DNA from: Paenibacillus aestuarii
Lineage (GTDB): Bacteria > Bacillota > Bacilli > Paenibacillales > NBRC-103111
Direction: 5' to 3'
Assembly (NCBI RefSeq): GCF_027789125.1
Contig: NZ_JAQFVF010000088.1
Coordinates: 186,001-250,000 of the forward strand
Length of the DNA: 64,000 nt
Shown: positions 43,301-51,065 of the stretch, piece by piece
Numbering within the stretch: the stretch's first letter is position 1
How the letters are laid out: each line of letters starts with the position of its first letter
Program-made: the position numbers and the translations under genes
The notes under the pieces: model-generated
Seen by the model: the letters and a program-made list of their open reading frames with translations, nothing else
Database searches by the model: none
What the model was told of the DNA's origin: nothing

Positions 43301-44257
43301 ATGATGAAACGCTCATCAACTGCCTATTACTGTTCTGTTGGACTTATGGTGTTGTTGGCGCTGCTTATGATTTTTGGAAGCTGGATCAAGCCCCATCCCA
43401 TCACACCGGATCATAAAATCAACTTCATTCAAGTCCAGCAGGACGGCAAAACCCGATATCTCAGCCCGCCGTTCGCTCCGAATCGCACTTTTCTCCTGGG
43501 AACGGATCACCGTGGTTATGATATGCTCAGCCTGCTACTGAACGGCATGAAGTATACACTGGGCATGGCGCTTATTTTGACCTTGGCCCGTTTCCTCATC
43601 GCCCTTCCTTGGGGCATGTGGAGTGGTGCCAGCAGTAGAGGGCTGGGTGTCTTGAGCTCACTGCAGTGGGTGACTGCCTCTGTGCCGGCGTTTATCTTTC
43701 TCTTTCCGCCACTGGCGGGTATGTATTATGGGTTGCGGCTGGATTACGGAATCAAGTCGGATCCGCATTATCATTTTATGTTTACGGTGCTCTTTATTGT
43801 TCTGGTTACTTTCATTGGCATCTTTCCGTTAGCCCACCAGTTGGCAGGCCGTGCACAATATTATAGCCAGCGATTATATATCGATGCGTCGCGCTTGATG
43901 GGCGGTTCAGCCTATCACCGGACAGTTCGCCATTTAATTCCGTGCATGCGCAATGAGCTATTGTTCATGTTTCTCAGCGAATTCATGCAGGTTTTGTTCC
44001 TCATGGGGCAGTTGGCCGTGTTCAGCATTGTGCTTGGCGGTACGGAGACGGTTGGCGATGAGGAGGCGGGGTTCAAAATCAACGTATCCGTTACTGGTGA
44101 ATGGACCTCGCTGATTGCCTACGGGGCTAAATATATCAGGCTGCAGCCATGGATTATTTTGAGCGTAGGCGCATTCTTTGCGGTGGTGCTGCTGTCGCTG
44201 CAGTTTTTCCTGGCGCAGTTGAAACGGCGCTACGGCACCGAGCGCGAATTGATCTAA
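43301..44257 (+). CDS. ABC transporter permease, DppC/OppC type
   Basis: 318 residues from the ATG at 43301, two bases after the stop of the first permease. An N-terminal helix and an external segment with FLLGTDHRGYDMLSLLLNG, the classical DppC/OppC opening, precede five helices. The EAA-like loop is SQRLYIDASRLMGGSAYHRTVRHLIP. It forms a pair with the gene before it. Export or import direction cannot be told without the missing subunits. Confidence 0.86.
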   Translation: MMKRSSTAYYCSVGLMVLLALLMIFGSWIKPHPITPDHKINFIQVQQDGKTRYLSPPFAPNRTFLLGTDHRGYDMLSLLLNGMKYTLGMALILTLARFLIALPWGMWSGASSRGLGVLSSLQWVTASVPAFIFLFPPLAGMYYGLRLDYGIKSDPHYHFMFTVLFIVLVTFIGIFPLAHQLAGRAQYYSQRLYIDASRLMGGSAYHRTVRHLIPCMRNELLFMFLSEFMQVLFLMGQLAVFSIVLGGTETVGDEEAGFKINVSVTGEWTSLIAYGAKYIRLQPWIILSVGAFFAVVLLSLQFFLAQLKRRYGTERELI

Positions 44258-44295
44258 AAAGCCAGGGGTTCCACTCGAGGAACCCCTGGCTTTTT
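44256..44295. terminator. Bidirectional terminator between convergent genes
   Basis: A 17-bp perfect stem (44256-44272 with 44279-44295) with a 6-base loop; the outer A5/T5 arms supply U-runs on both strands. Confidence 0.92.
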
Positions 44296-44306
44296 CTCAA
44301 TGATCA

Positions 44307-44876
44307 TCAGCTGAGCTGGATGTCTAATCTGGCCGCTACGCCGGCCGGGTTGCTTACGCTGCGTGCGCCGACGAAGTTAAAGGCGATGATGACAATATCG
44401 TTGCGGCCTCTGCGCAGAAACCGGCGAACATTGAAGGTTCGGCCTGGATTGAAGAAAGCGGGCGTATTCTGCGGGCCATCGTAGAGAAGCGGGACGCCGT
44501 TAATGATGACAATCGCATAATTGTCGACAGAGATAAAGAACGAAGCGTTAACGATTCGCCGTTGCTGCGAAAGCGTAAAGCGTGTAGAGATTACAGCGTT
44601 ATCTGCGCTTAGATTACCGGAGAACCATACATAGTTGGCATTCTGGACGGGCACCCAGGCAGGTTCCCGCGGGATCACCTGGGCGTTAAACCAGGAATTA
44701 TCGGTGCCGATCGAGAGGAGGCGCTGGCTGAGGAAGCGATCCTTGCCAACACGATTCATTTTTTTGAGCTGTGCACGGTACATGGACATCACCTTGCTGC
44801 GCGAGAGCCCGGCGCTGCGAGGCAAGCGGACTACTTTCCATGTGGATGCGGCTTTTTCCGGTTTTAAGAGTTTCAT
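44307..44876 (-). CDS. Uncharacterised beta-rich protein
   Basis: 189 residues from the ATG at 44876, eight bases after AGGAG; the frame is open six codons further. The first 60 residues are basic (SRSKVMSMYRAQLKKMNRVGKDRF). The rest has beta-sandwich character resembling galactose-binding-like modules: WFSGNLSADNAVISTRFTL, DNYAIVIINGVPLLYDG, RNDIVIIAFNF. No signal peptide or catalytic motif. It could be a carbohydrate-binding or structural protein; I cannot assign it. Confidence 0.72.
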   Translation of the reverse strand: MKLLKPEKAASTWKVVRLPRSAGLSRSKVMSMYRAQLKKMNRVGKDRFLSQRLLSIGTDNSWFNAQVIPREPAWVPVQNANYVWFSGNLSADNAVISTRFTLSQQRRIVNASFFISVDNYAIVIINGVPLLYDGPQNTPAFFNPGRTFNVRRFLRRGRNDIVIIAFNFVGARSVSNPAGVAARLDIQLS

Positions 44877-44990
44877 AGACCCATCTCCTATCATTATATG
44901 AAATTGTTACATTCTATTCTATGCGCGAGAGAGCATCGTGCTAGGGGTTAGAAGCTGATAGGAAAGAAAGATGGGTTGAGATTTACGGTA

Positions 44991-45040
44991 TATGTATAAT
45001 GTTGTTTCAATATAAAATATGTGTTAAATTTATGTATAAA
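44991..45040. repeat. Three short repeats TATGTxTWAW upstream of the RHH-methyltransferase gene
   Basis: TATGTATAAT (44991-45000), TATGTGTTAA (45018-45027) and TATGTATAAA (45031-45040) are in the same orientation within the probable promoter region. They are candidate operators for the ribbon-helix-helix domain encoded downstream, but the region is AT-rich and chance copies are possible. Confidence 0.35.
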
Positions 45041-45060
45041 AGATGAAAGGAGCCTCCCTC

Positions 45061-45948
45061 ATGACAGATGATAAAACGAAAAGGCTGTCCGTCTATTTGC
45101 CGGAAAAGGTGAAAGCCGGATTGGAGCTGATGGCCGATGAAACCGGGCTTTCGATGACTCAGCTGATTGTCATGGCGACTCACAGCCTGCTGGCGAATTA
45201 TGAAGCCAGAGGCGGCTCGATTTTCGCCGATTTATTGTCCGCCAGACATCGCATCGGTCAAGAGGCTGAGCAGAAGCGATTGCTGCTGGAACAGGATAAA
45301 AAGGCGATGCAGGACTATTACGGGGCCCGTGCCGAGGAATACGAACGCATCTATCACCGGGATGATCCGGATTATCAGCAAGGCCTAATTCTGCTCCGTC
45401 ATGCAATGACGGGGGTAGTGCGCGGTAGGCGCGTCCTGGAAGTTGCCTGTGGTACCGGCTACTGGACGCAAGCCGCGGCTGATGCTGCGGAGCACATCTT
45501 GGGCGTCGATATTCGCCCGGAGGTGCTGCAGATTGCGAAGGCGAAGCCATGGCCTGCTGGCAAGGTTGACTTCTGCATCGGCGATGCCTATCGGCTGGAT
45601 CAAGTGGAGGGGGGCTTTAACTGCGGAGTGGCGAACTTTTGGTTCTCGCACATCCCGCGCAATCGCCTCGACGAGTTTTTGGAGAGTTTTCACCGACGGC
45701 TGGGCCACGGAGCTACGGTCTTTATCGCGGATAATGTATATGTCGCTGGACGCGGAGGAGAGCTTATACGGAAAGAAGACAGCGAGGACACGTTCAAACG
45801 TAGAGAACTCGCAGACGGCACGCAACATGATATCATTAAAAATTATTACAGCTATGACGAGCTGAACGATATTTTCAAGCCTTACGCGAAGCATTTACAA
45901 GTTTTTGTAGGCAGCAGCTTCTGGTATGTCATCTATACGATAGCTTAA
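45061..45948 (+). CDS. Ribbon-helix-helix DNA-binding domain fused to a SAM methyltransferase
   Basis: 295 residues from the ATG at 45061 after AAAGGAGC. Residues 5-48 (KRLSVYLPEKVKAGLELMADETGLSM ... HSLLANY) form a ribbon-helix-helix fold of the CopG/Arc type. A helical linker (about 60-90) leads to a class I methyltransferase with motif I VLEVACGTGYW (125-135), a VDIRPE acidic end of strand 2, and an FWFSHIP motif IV region. The methyl acceptor is unknown; the motif IV has no NPPY/DPPY, so it is probably not a DNA amino-methylase. The fusion suggests DNA-targeted action, self-regulation, or dimerisation through the ribbon. Confidence 0.85.
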   Translation: MTDDKTKRLSVYLPEKVKAGLELMADETGLSMTQLIVMATHSLLANYEARGGSIFADLLSARHRIGQEAEQKRLLLEQDKKAMQDYYGARAEEYERIYHRDDPDYQQGLILLRHAMTGVVRGRRVLEVACGTGYWTQAAADAAEHILGVDIRPEVLQIAKAKPWPAGKVDFCIGDAYRLDQVEGGFNCGVANFWFSHIPRNRLDEFLESFHRRLGHGATVFIADNVYVAGRGGELIRKEDSEDTFKRRELADGTQHDIIKNYYSYDELNDIFKPYAKHLQVFVGSSFWYVIYTIA

Positions 45949-45988
45949 GTGCTATCACGGCAATCCCGTCCAACGGGCAACAGAAAAA

Positions 45989-46037
45989 GAAAAAGCCTGG
46001 CAGCCATCGCTGTACGATGCGCTTACAGGCTTTTCCC
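45989..46037. terminator. Bidirectional terminator between convergent genes
   Basis: AAAAGCCTG (45991-45999) pairs with CAGGCTTTT (46026-46034) around an inner CATCG/CGATG hairpin; T-rich on the minus strand (TTTTTCTTTTT). Confidence 0.8.
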
Positions 46038-46058
46038 TTATGTCAAGAAGGTGGACAT

Positions 46059-46361
46059 TCAGAACGTGGTCACATGATTTTCCTTAATGGCAAAGGCCAG
46101 AACGGCAATGACAATTGCGATAATGACCGCATAAATCACGACGCCAACAATACCGCATACGAGACCTGCGATAGCCATTCCTCTCCCTTGTTCGCCGCGA
46201 AGGCGAATTTCTTTGAGGGAAATCCGAGCAAAGACAATAGCGACAATTCCTATGATGAGACCAACATAAGGGATGACAACGGATAAAATGCCTAAAATCA
46301 TAGCTGCTATCGATTTGCCATTGGTTTGTGCTGGCTGTGGTGGTTGGACATAGGGTTCCAT
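46059..46361 (-). CDS. DUF4190 membrane protein
   Basis: 100 residues. A Pro/Gln-rich N-terminus is followed by two hydrophobic helices in the DUF4190 pattern: GKSIAAMILGILSVVIPYVGLIIGIVAIVFA, then GRGMAIAGLVCGIVGVVIY. Function unknown. The ATG follows AAAGGAGG. Monocistronic. Confidence 0.85.
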   Translation of the reverse strand: MEPYVQPPQPAQTNGKSIAAMILGILSVVIPYVGLIIGIVAIVFARISLKEIRLRGEQGRGMAIAGLVCGIVGVVIYAVIIAIVIAVLAFAIKENHVTTF

Positions 46362-46446
46362 GGAAGAACCTCCTTTGAAGAATCAGCATTCACACATTAT
46401 ATCCAAAAATACCCTTTTCGGCTAGGGGTAACAGCTTTTAATGAAT

Positions 46447-46493
46447 AAAAGCCCTGACAGCGGCTCCTTGGGAGTGCTGATCGGGCTTTTTTT
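46447..46493. terminator. Terminator of the NlpC/P60 gene
   Basis: AAAAGCCC and GGGCTTTT arms with an inner CAGC/GCTG pairing, ending in a T-run on the minus strand (TTTTATTC) and a longer one on the plus strand. Confidence 0.75.
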
Positions 46494-46513
46494 CTTAAAG
46501 TAATCCTGTAGCT

Positions 46514-46990
46514 TTAGTTGGATTGGACCGCAGTCAATTGGTTGTAAATATCGTCCCACAGTACCCGGCGGGCTGATACATAGCGCTTCGCGTAATAAGA
46601 CTCGCTCAAATTATTTTTCACAACACCTTCGTTTGTAGCGGAGTGAACGAACTCACCGTTACCGATGTACACGCCCACGTGAGAAACGCCTTTACCGTCC
46701 GTGTTGAAAAATACGAGATCGCCCTTACGAAGATCTTTTTTGTCAATCCAGTAGCCTTCTTGGTCCTGCCCTTTGGACGTGTGCGGGAGATCGATCCCAA
46801 ACTCGCTGAACAAGTATCTGGTAAACCCGGAGCAGTCGAAACCGCTTGTAGTTGTACCGGCCCAGCGGTAAGGCGTTCCTATGAGTTCATTCACTTTGGC
46901 ATCCATTGTGGATTCCGCGGCGAATACGCTCCCAGCGCTTACGCTTAAGGACAAAACAAGACTGAAAACAAGAGCAACAACCTTTTTCAA
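46514..46990 (-). CDS. Secreted NlpC/P60 peptidoglycan endopeptidase
   Basis: 158 residues from a TTG start at 46990, eight bases after AAGGAG. A signal peptide ends at VFAAES. The catalytic triad region is complete: C53 in FDCSGF, H104 in SHVGVYIG and H116 in FVHSA. The enzyme cuts wall stem peptides, probably gamma-D-Glu-diamino-acid bonds. It has no wall-binding domain. A c-di-AMP (ydaO-type) riboswitch lies directly upstream, a known association for cell-wall hydrolases in this group, tying its expression to c-di-AMP and turgor. Confidence 0.92.
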   Translation of the reverse strand: MKKVVALVFSLVLSLSVSAGSVFAAESTMDAKVNELIGTPYRWAGTTTSGFDCSGFTRYLFSEFGIDLPHTSKGQDQEGYWIDKKDLRKGDLVFFNTDGKGVSHVGVYIGNGEFVHSATNEGVVKNNLSESYYAKRYVSARRVLWDDIYNQLTAVQSN

Positions 46991-47008
46991 CTGCTTGTCT
47001 CCTTCCGG

Positions 47009-47122
47009 TGCCTACGAGGTTAGCTGGAGGGTTCGGTTGAAGGTTCCCTATGATCCCTGTCTTGCAAGATCAATTCACCCGGTGTGGTTCCCCCGTTTCC
47101 CACATTTTGCGGGAATTCGGCA
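47009..47122 (-). promoter_or_regulatory. c-di-AMP riboswitch (ydaO/yuaA type)
   Basis: Read on the minus strand, conserved ydaO blocks appear in order: TGCCGAAT at the 5' end, CGGGGGAACCA, CCGGGTGAATTG, ATAGGGAACCTTCAACCGAA, CCTCCAGCTAACCTCGTAGGCA at the 3' end (quoted in parts). The terminal TGCC/GGCA arms form P1. Only about 18 bases separate P1 from the start codon, and GGAAGGAG lies immediately after P1. There is no separate terminator between aptamer and gene, so control may act on ribosome access or within the aptamer. Confidence 0.92.
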
Positions 47123-47234
47123 TGAAATATTTGGTTTTTTAACGCTAGTCCTTAGGATTCGTCATAAACATGGAAAATCCTCCCCCTCTATTCAAATTTC
47201 TATTAAAATATGTGAAAAAACTTGGAAAGTAGAC

Positions 47235-47273
47235 GCAAAAAAAGCCTCTTTTTTCAAAAGAGGCTTTTTTTGC
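47235..47273. terminator. Strong bidirectional terminator
   Basis: A 17-bp perfect stem (47235-47251 with 47257-47273), loop of five, with seven A/T at each end. It ends the minus-strand transcript of the gene at 47301-48119 and isolates the riboswitch promoter. Confidence 0.9.
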
Positions 47274-47300
47274 AAGAAAATCGGGCAATTTCCCCGACAT

Positions 47301-48119
47301 TTAGCTGTTCATTTTGGCGGACCATAGTTGATATTGAGCGGTGATTGCCCACATTTGCAAAAACATGTTGAACAATGGGTACACCTGAGAAATGATTAGC
47401 GCTACCAGACCTGCCCATATATAGGCCGCTGTCACGGTTACCCCTGCCAAAAGTCCTGTGCTGAGCAGGATTAGAAAGGCTAGGACAATAATCGGCAGTG
47501 AATGGCGGACGAAGGTGATAAGAGTGGAGATGACTCCATGTCTAGCAGCGATAGCAAACTGGATGTACATGAACAGCAAGTTTATAAGAAAGCCATAGCA
47601 GAGAAGACCTGCGAGCCAAGGCAGCAGCTTGAGACCGGCTTGCTCGAAAGAGGCTGTATGCGTCAAGATCGTCTGAGCTTTCGGCAATAGCCAGAACAGC
47701 GGTGCCAAACTAAGCGCCATGCGCAGAATATAGGTCAGCATGAAAGGGAGGGTCAGCTCTTTGATGCCTTTAAAGAAGCGGTAGCCTGCGTTCTGATGGA
47801 GATGCGTCAGCGAATAGTACACGCCTGCATTCAGCATCGGAGTAAGCAGCATACGGACTCCGAGTAGCGCGGCGAGCCACCAGAGATACGAGTGGATCAG
47901 GTCTGTTTTCAGCAGCTGAAATTGGCTTTCCGCCAGAAAGAGCTGCAGCGTCTGCTTCGGCTGATGCGCTCCGGGAAATCGGTGCATCAGCGGTACGAGC
48001 ACGGATTGCACCAGTTTATACAGCATAACGCCCCATCCCATCTGGTACAGAAATAAGGCGATAACGGCGAAAGGCTGCTGAATTGCGGCCCAAAAACCGG
48101 TCTTCATATATGTTTTCAA
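47301..48119 (-). CDS. Polytopic membrane protein of unknown function
   Basis: 272 residues with about six membrane segments: near 15-37, 75-100, 125-148, 163-190, 205-232 and 235-258. The arrangement with cytosolic basic loops (HRFPGAHQPKQTL; GYRFFKGIKEL) suggests an integral membrane protein without catalytic motifs. It follows the M1 peptidase gene by 66 bases on the same strand, so the two may be cotranscribed. A CCCCGC/GCGGGG hairpin (about 48142-48156) lies between them. Confidence 0.75.
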   Translation of the reverse strand: MKTYMKTGFWAAIQQPFAVIALFLYQMGWGVMLYKLVQSVLVPLMHRFPGAHQPKQTLQLFLAESQFQLLKTDLIHSYLWWLAALLGVRMLLTPMLNAGVYYSLTHLHQNAGYRFFKGIKELTLPFMLTYILRMALSLAPLFWLLPKAQTILTHTASFEQAGLKLLPWLAGLLCYGFLINLLFMYIQFAIAARHGVISTLITFVRHSLPIIVLAFLILLSTGLLAGVTVTAAYIWAGLVALIISQVYPLFNMFLQMWAITAQYQLWSAKMNS

Positions 48120-48185
48120 GGCTGTCCCTCCTTATGCAGCCCCGCTAAGCGGGGAGCTCCACAATTTGATTGGTACATCGGCGCA

Positions 48186-50177
48186 TTACCATGAGACCCA
48201 GCCAAATATCGTCTGCAGGAACTGAAGAATGCCGAGATTCAAGCGGACTTTCCAAGTGGGGTCAACTTCTGTCTGCATGTAATTGTTGATATGTTTGTTT
48301 TCCAACACAAGTGTGTAATTAGGGTCAACACGCACCCAATCGACGGGAGCCGTATGCGTCAGCTTATATTCGATGCTGGCTTCAGCGCCATCCCAAGTTT
48401 TATCCAAGGTCGTACCGTCTGTAAAATGGAATTGAATCGGTACAGGCGGGGAACTGCCGCCGTGTTTCGCAATAAGCACGGTACTTTCATAGGAAGCGGC
48501 CGATTTGTCCCCACTTGGTTTGACACGGATGCTCTCAACGGAATAGTCCATCATCATTTTGCCGTATACATATTGGTTGAAAAAGTCATCCCATTTCGTT
48601 TTGGTCACATCCTCAACGACTTTTTGAAAGTCCTTCGTGGACGGATGCTTAAATTCCCAACGCTGGAAGTAGGTGTTCATGATGCGGTCCATCGTTTTGC
48701 TGCCGACCTGCTTCTCCAGTTCTTTGAGAACCAGTTTGGCACGCGTATACACGTTATCCGCGTACTCGCTATGCCCGTCGTATTTCCACGCTTCCAGCTG
48801 CAGAGCGTTTGGCGACGTGATATAGCTGGATTCGATCGGCAAGTTCGGCGTGACGCCGTACTCCGCTTCCATGACTTTATCTTCCGCATAGGAGGTAAAG
48901 CCTTCGTCCAGCCATGCCTCCTCGAACTCGTTCGTCGCCACGAGGCCGTAGAAGAACTGATGGCCGATTTCGTGAACGACGACGCGCTCCAGCTCCAGGT
49001 CTGGATTTTTTTCACTTGCGCCCCAGGCCGTGACAAGGGTCGGATACTCCATGCCGCCAGCGCCGTTGCCGTCCGCCGGAGGTACAACGATGGAAAGCGT
49101 CGAGTACGGATACGTTCCGTACCACTGGCTGTAGCGGGCTAACGCTTTCTTGGCTGCGTACATGTATCGGTCTTTCAGCTCTTTATGATTAGGATCAAGG
49201 TAGAGCTTGATTTTGACACCTGGTATTTGCGGAGAGGAGAACGGCTCTTCGACATAGATGAAATTTGGCGATGCTGACCATGCGAAGTCGTGCACGTCTT
49301 CGGCGTAGAATTGGTACGTCTTCATATCATTTTCCGTTACAGCCGGTTTCACAGGAAAGCCGGTAGCGGCCACCGTGTAAGCGGCAGGGACCTGGATCTT
49401 GACGTCATAAATGCCGAAATCGGAGTAAAACTCTGAGTTGCCGTGATACTGATGCAGGTTCCAGCCCTCGACGGTCCGGCCGCGCGTGCCTGCTTTCTCG
49501 TAAGCGGCGACTTTCGGGAACCATTGGCCAGCCATCACGAAGTCACCAACATAACCCATGCGGGCGAATGCGGCGGGCAGCTTGACGAGAAATTCGGTTT
49601 GAATCGTGACGCGCTCTCCGCCGCCAACTGGCTTCGGGAGAGGAATCTTGACCAAAGTATGATCGTCTTTATTGCCGTCATCGGGCTGCACGAATTCCAT
49701 CCGGCGCTGCAGATCGCTGCCGTCTTCACCCTTTATGCTGAGCAGAGTCATGCTGCCCACGGAGTCGGCTTTCGCTTCGTCCTGCCGGAGCTTGCCTCCC
49801 GACTCACGCATAAACGTCGTTTTTTTGGACTCGAACGCATTGGGGTATAGATGCAGATACAGATCCTGCACCGGAGCGGTCCCTGGATTTTCCCAGGTCA
49901 AAGTTTGCTGTCCTTTAATTTCTTTGGTATCGGGCAGGTAAACGACATTCATGTGATATTCCGATATCCGATAGCTGAGCGGCTCAGCGGCTTGCGGATC
50001 TACGGGTTTGCCGTCAGGCTTCTGCGTGTCAGGTGCCGGAGCAGGCGGCTCCTCCCGGGAAACAGGGATAGCAGGTCCCAAGGCGGGGAGTAATGAATTG
50101 GTTAGCAGAACGGCTCCCGCTGCCAGGAGCATCACAACGAACCATTGGACGATACGATATTTGAACCAAACACTCAT
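48186..50177 (-). CDS. M1-family metallopeptidase, membrane-anchored
   Basis: 663 residues from the ATG at 50177, which follows GGGGTG; the frame is open eight codons more. An N-terminal signal-anchor (IVQWFVVMLLAAGAVLLTN) is followed by a Pro-rich linker. The zinc site is VVHEIGHQFFYG with the third ligand in EEAWLDEGFTSYAED (HExxH-18-E). The aminopeptidase signature is GAGGMEYPTLV rather than GAMEN, as in many bacterial M1-like proteins. It is expected outside the cell. A hydrophobic helix near the C-terminus (FLQTIFGWVSW) may add membrane contact. Confidence 0.9.
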   Translation of the reverse strand: MSVWFKYRIVQWFVVMLLAAGAVLLTNSLLPALGPAIPVSREEPPAPAPDTQKPDGKPVDPQAAEPLSYRISEYHMNVVYLPDTKEIKGQQTLTWENPGTAPVQDLYLHLYPNAFESKKTTFMRESGGKLRQDEAKADSVGSMTLLSIKGEDGSDLQRRMEFVQPDDGNKDDHTLVKIPLPKPVGGGERVTIQTEFLVKLPAAFARMGYVGDFVMAGQWFPKVAAYEKAGTRGRTVEGWNLHQYHGNSEFYSDFGIYDVKIQVPAAYTVAATGFPVKPAVTENDMKTYQFYAEDVHDFAWSASPNFIYVEEPFSSPQIPGVKIKLYLDPNHKELKDRYMYAAKKALARYSQWYGTYPYSTLSIVVPPADGNGAGGMEYPTLVTAWGASEKNPDLELERVVVHEIGHQFFYGLVATNEFEEAWLDEGFTSYAEDKVMEAEYGVTPNLPIESSYITSPNALQLEAWKYDGHSEYADNVYTRAKLVLKELEKQVGSKTMDRIMNTYFQRWEFKHPSTKDFQKVVEDVTKTKWDDFFNQYVYGKMMMDYSVESIRVKPSGDKSAASYESTVLIAKHGGSSPPVPIQFHFTDGTTLDKTWDGAEASIEYKLTHTAPVDWVRVDPNYTLVLENKHINNYMQTEVDPTWKVRLNLGILQFLQTIFGWVSW

Positions 50178-50284
50178 GATTTTCACCCCGTTGACAAGCA
50201 TCTACAGCATGTATATGTAGACAAACCGGGGATTATTTCTAGTCAGCGAAAAATTGTGCGGACATGCACGGGTGCGGGTAGCCC

Positions 50285-50313
50285 TTGTTCTGGACGTAGA
50301 CTTTGGCTACAAT
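50285..50313 (+). promoter_or_regulatory. Sigma-A promoter of ywhD
   Basis: TTGTTC (50285-50290), 17-base spacer, TACAAT (50308-50313). Confidence 0.6.
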
Positions 50314-50400
50314 ACAATCAGAGAGTTCGATACTGCGTGGCACGGCGATTTCTAATCGCAGGCTGTGCATTTATAATGCGAGAGCGGGAAGGTGCATACC

Positions 50401-50892
50401 ATGGAAGCGGATAAAAAGAAGCTGGCTTTAAATATAGTAAGCTCAAAAGTGAATCACAAAGGATTCGGCGCAGGCGCCATTGATTTAAGCAACGTATCCA
50501 GTATTATCATCGACGGCGATGAAGCGTATCTGGATAACGGCGCGCTGCACGCCAAAAGCAAGATCGAGAAAGGCATTAAGTTCTCGATGAATAAAGACGA
50601 AGTGCCTGACGGCCGCAAATGCTGGATCGTCTGGGTAGCTGTAGACCGCACGGAAGAAGGGGCGTTCTATGCAGGCTTGACCGCGTGCGAGATGCTCGTC
50701 GATACGGAAGCGCGCAAGGGCTGGAAAATTCTTGCCGATCATGTCAATAAGATGGATGCGGCAATGAAGCGCAAATTTATTCTTGACGGTCTGAATGAGC
50801 AAGAGAAGGCCGCACTAAAAAATCAGCTGATCTCCCACAACGAGGAATGGTGGAATCGTTCGGACCAGACGCTCAAGGATGCGCTTTCATAA
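50401..50892 (+). CDS. ywhD: YwhD-family protein
   Basis: 163 residues from the ATG at 50401 (GAAGGTG upstream). The core EKGIKFSMNKDEVPDGRKCW, AVDRTEEGAFYAGLTACEML and DHVNKMDAAMKRKFI matches the conserved Firmicute YwhD family. Its function is unknown. As in Bacillus it lies next to pbpG and speE, here convergent with pbpG. Confidence 0.88.
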   Translation: MEADKKKLALNIVSSKVNHKGFGAGAIDLSNVSSIIIDGDEAYLDNGALHAKSKIEKGIKFSMNKDEVPDGRKCWIVWVAVDRTEEGAFYAGLTACEMLVDTEARKGWKILADHVNKMDAAMKRKFILDGLNEQEKAALKNQLISHNEEWWNRSDQTLKDALS

Positions 50893-50961
50893 AGCAGCGA
50901 CACAGCGGTTTGGAAAATATGAACATTATGTGTCATCCATTGTGACGCTCAGGTGAACCGG

Positions 50962-51000
50962 GTATACTAGACCCTAGTGTATGTTACACTCATATACTAG
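50962..51000 (+). repeat. Three-arm inverted repeat that can form two exclusive hairpins
   Basis: GTATACTAG (50962-50970), CTAGTGTATG (50974-50983) and CATATACTAG (50991-51000): the middle arm can pair with either flank, each with one mismatch. It lies between ywhD and its terminator. Confidence 0.5.
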
Positions 51001-51006
51001 GACAGC

Positions 51007-51044
51007 AAAAAGGCAGACTAAGACGCGCTTAGTTCTGCCTTTTT
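51007..51044. terminator. Bidirectional terminator between ywhD and pbpG
   Basis: AAAAAGGCAGACTAAG (51007-51022) pairs with CTTAGTTCTGCCTTTTT (51028-51044) with one bulge. Confidence 0.88.
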
Positions 51045-51065
51045 GTGTTTCATGGATAAGGAATG

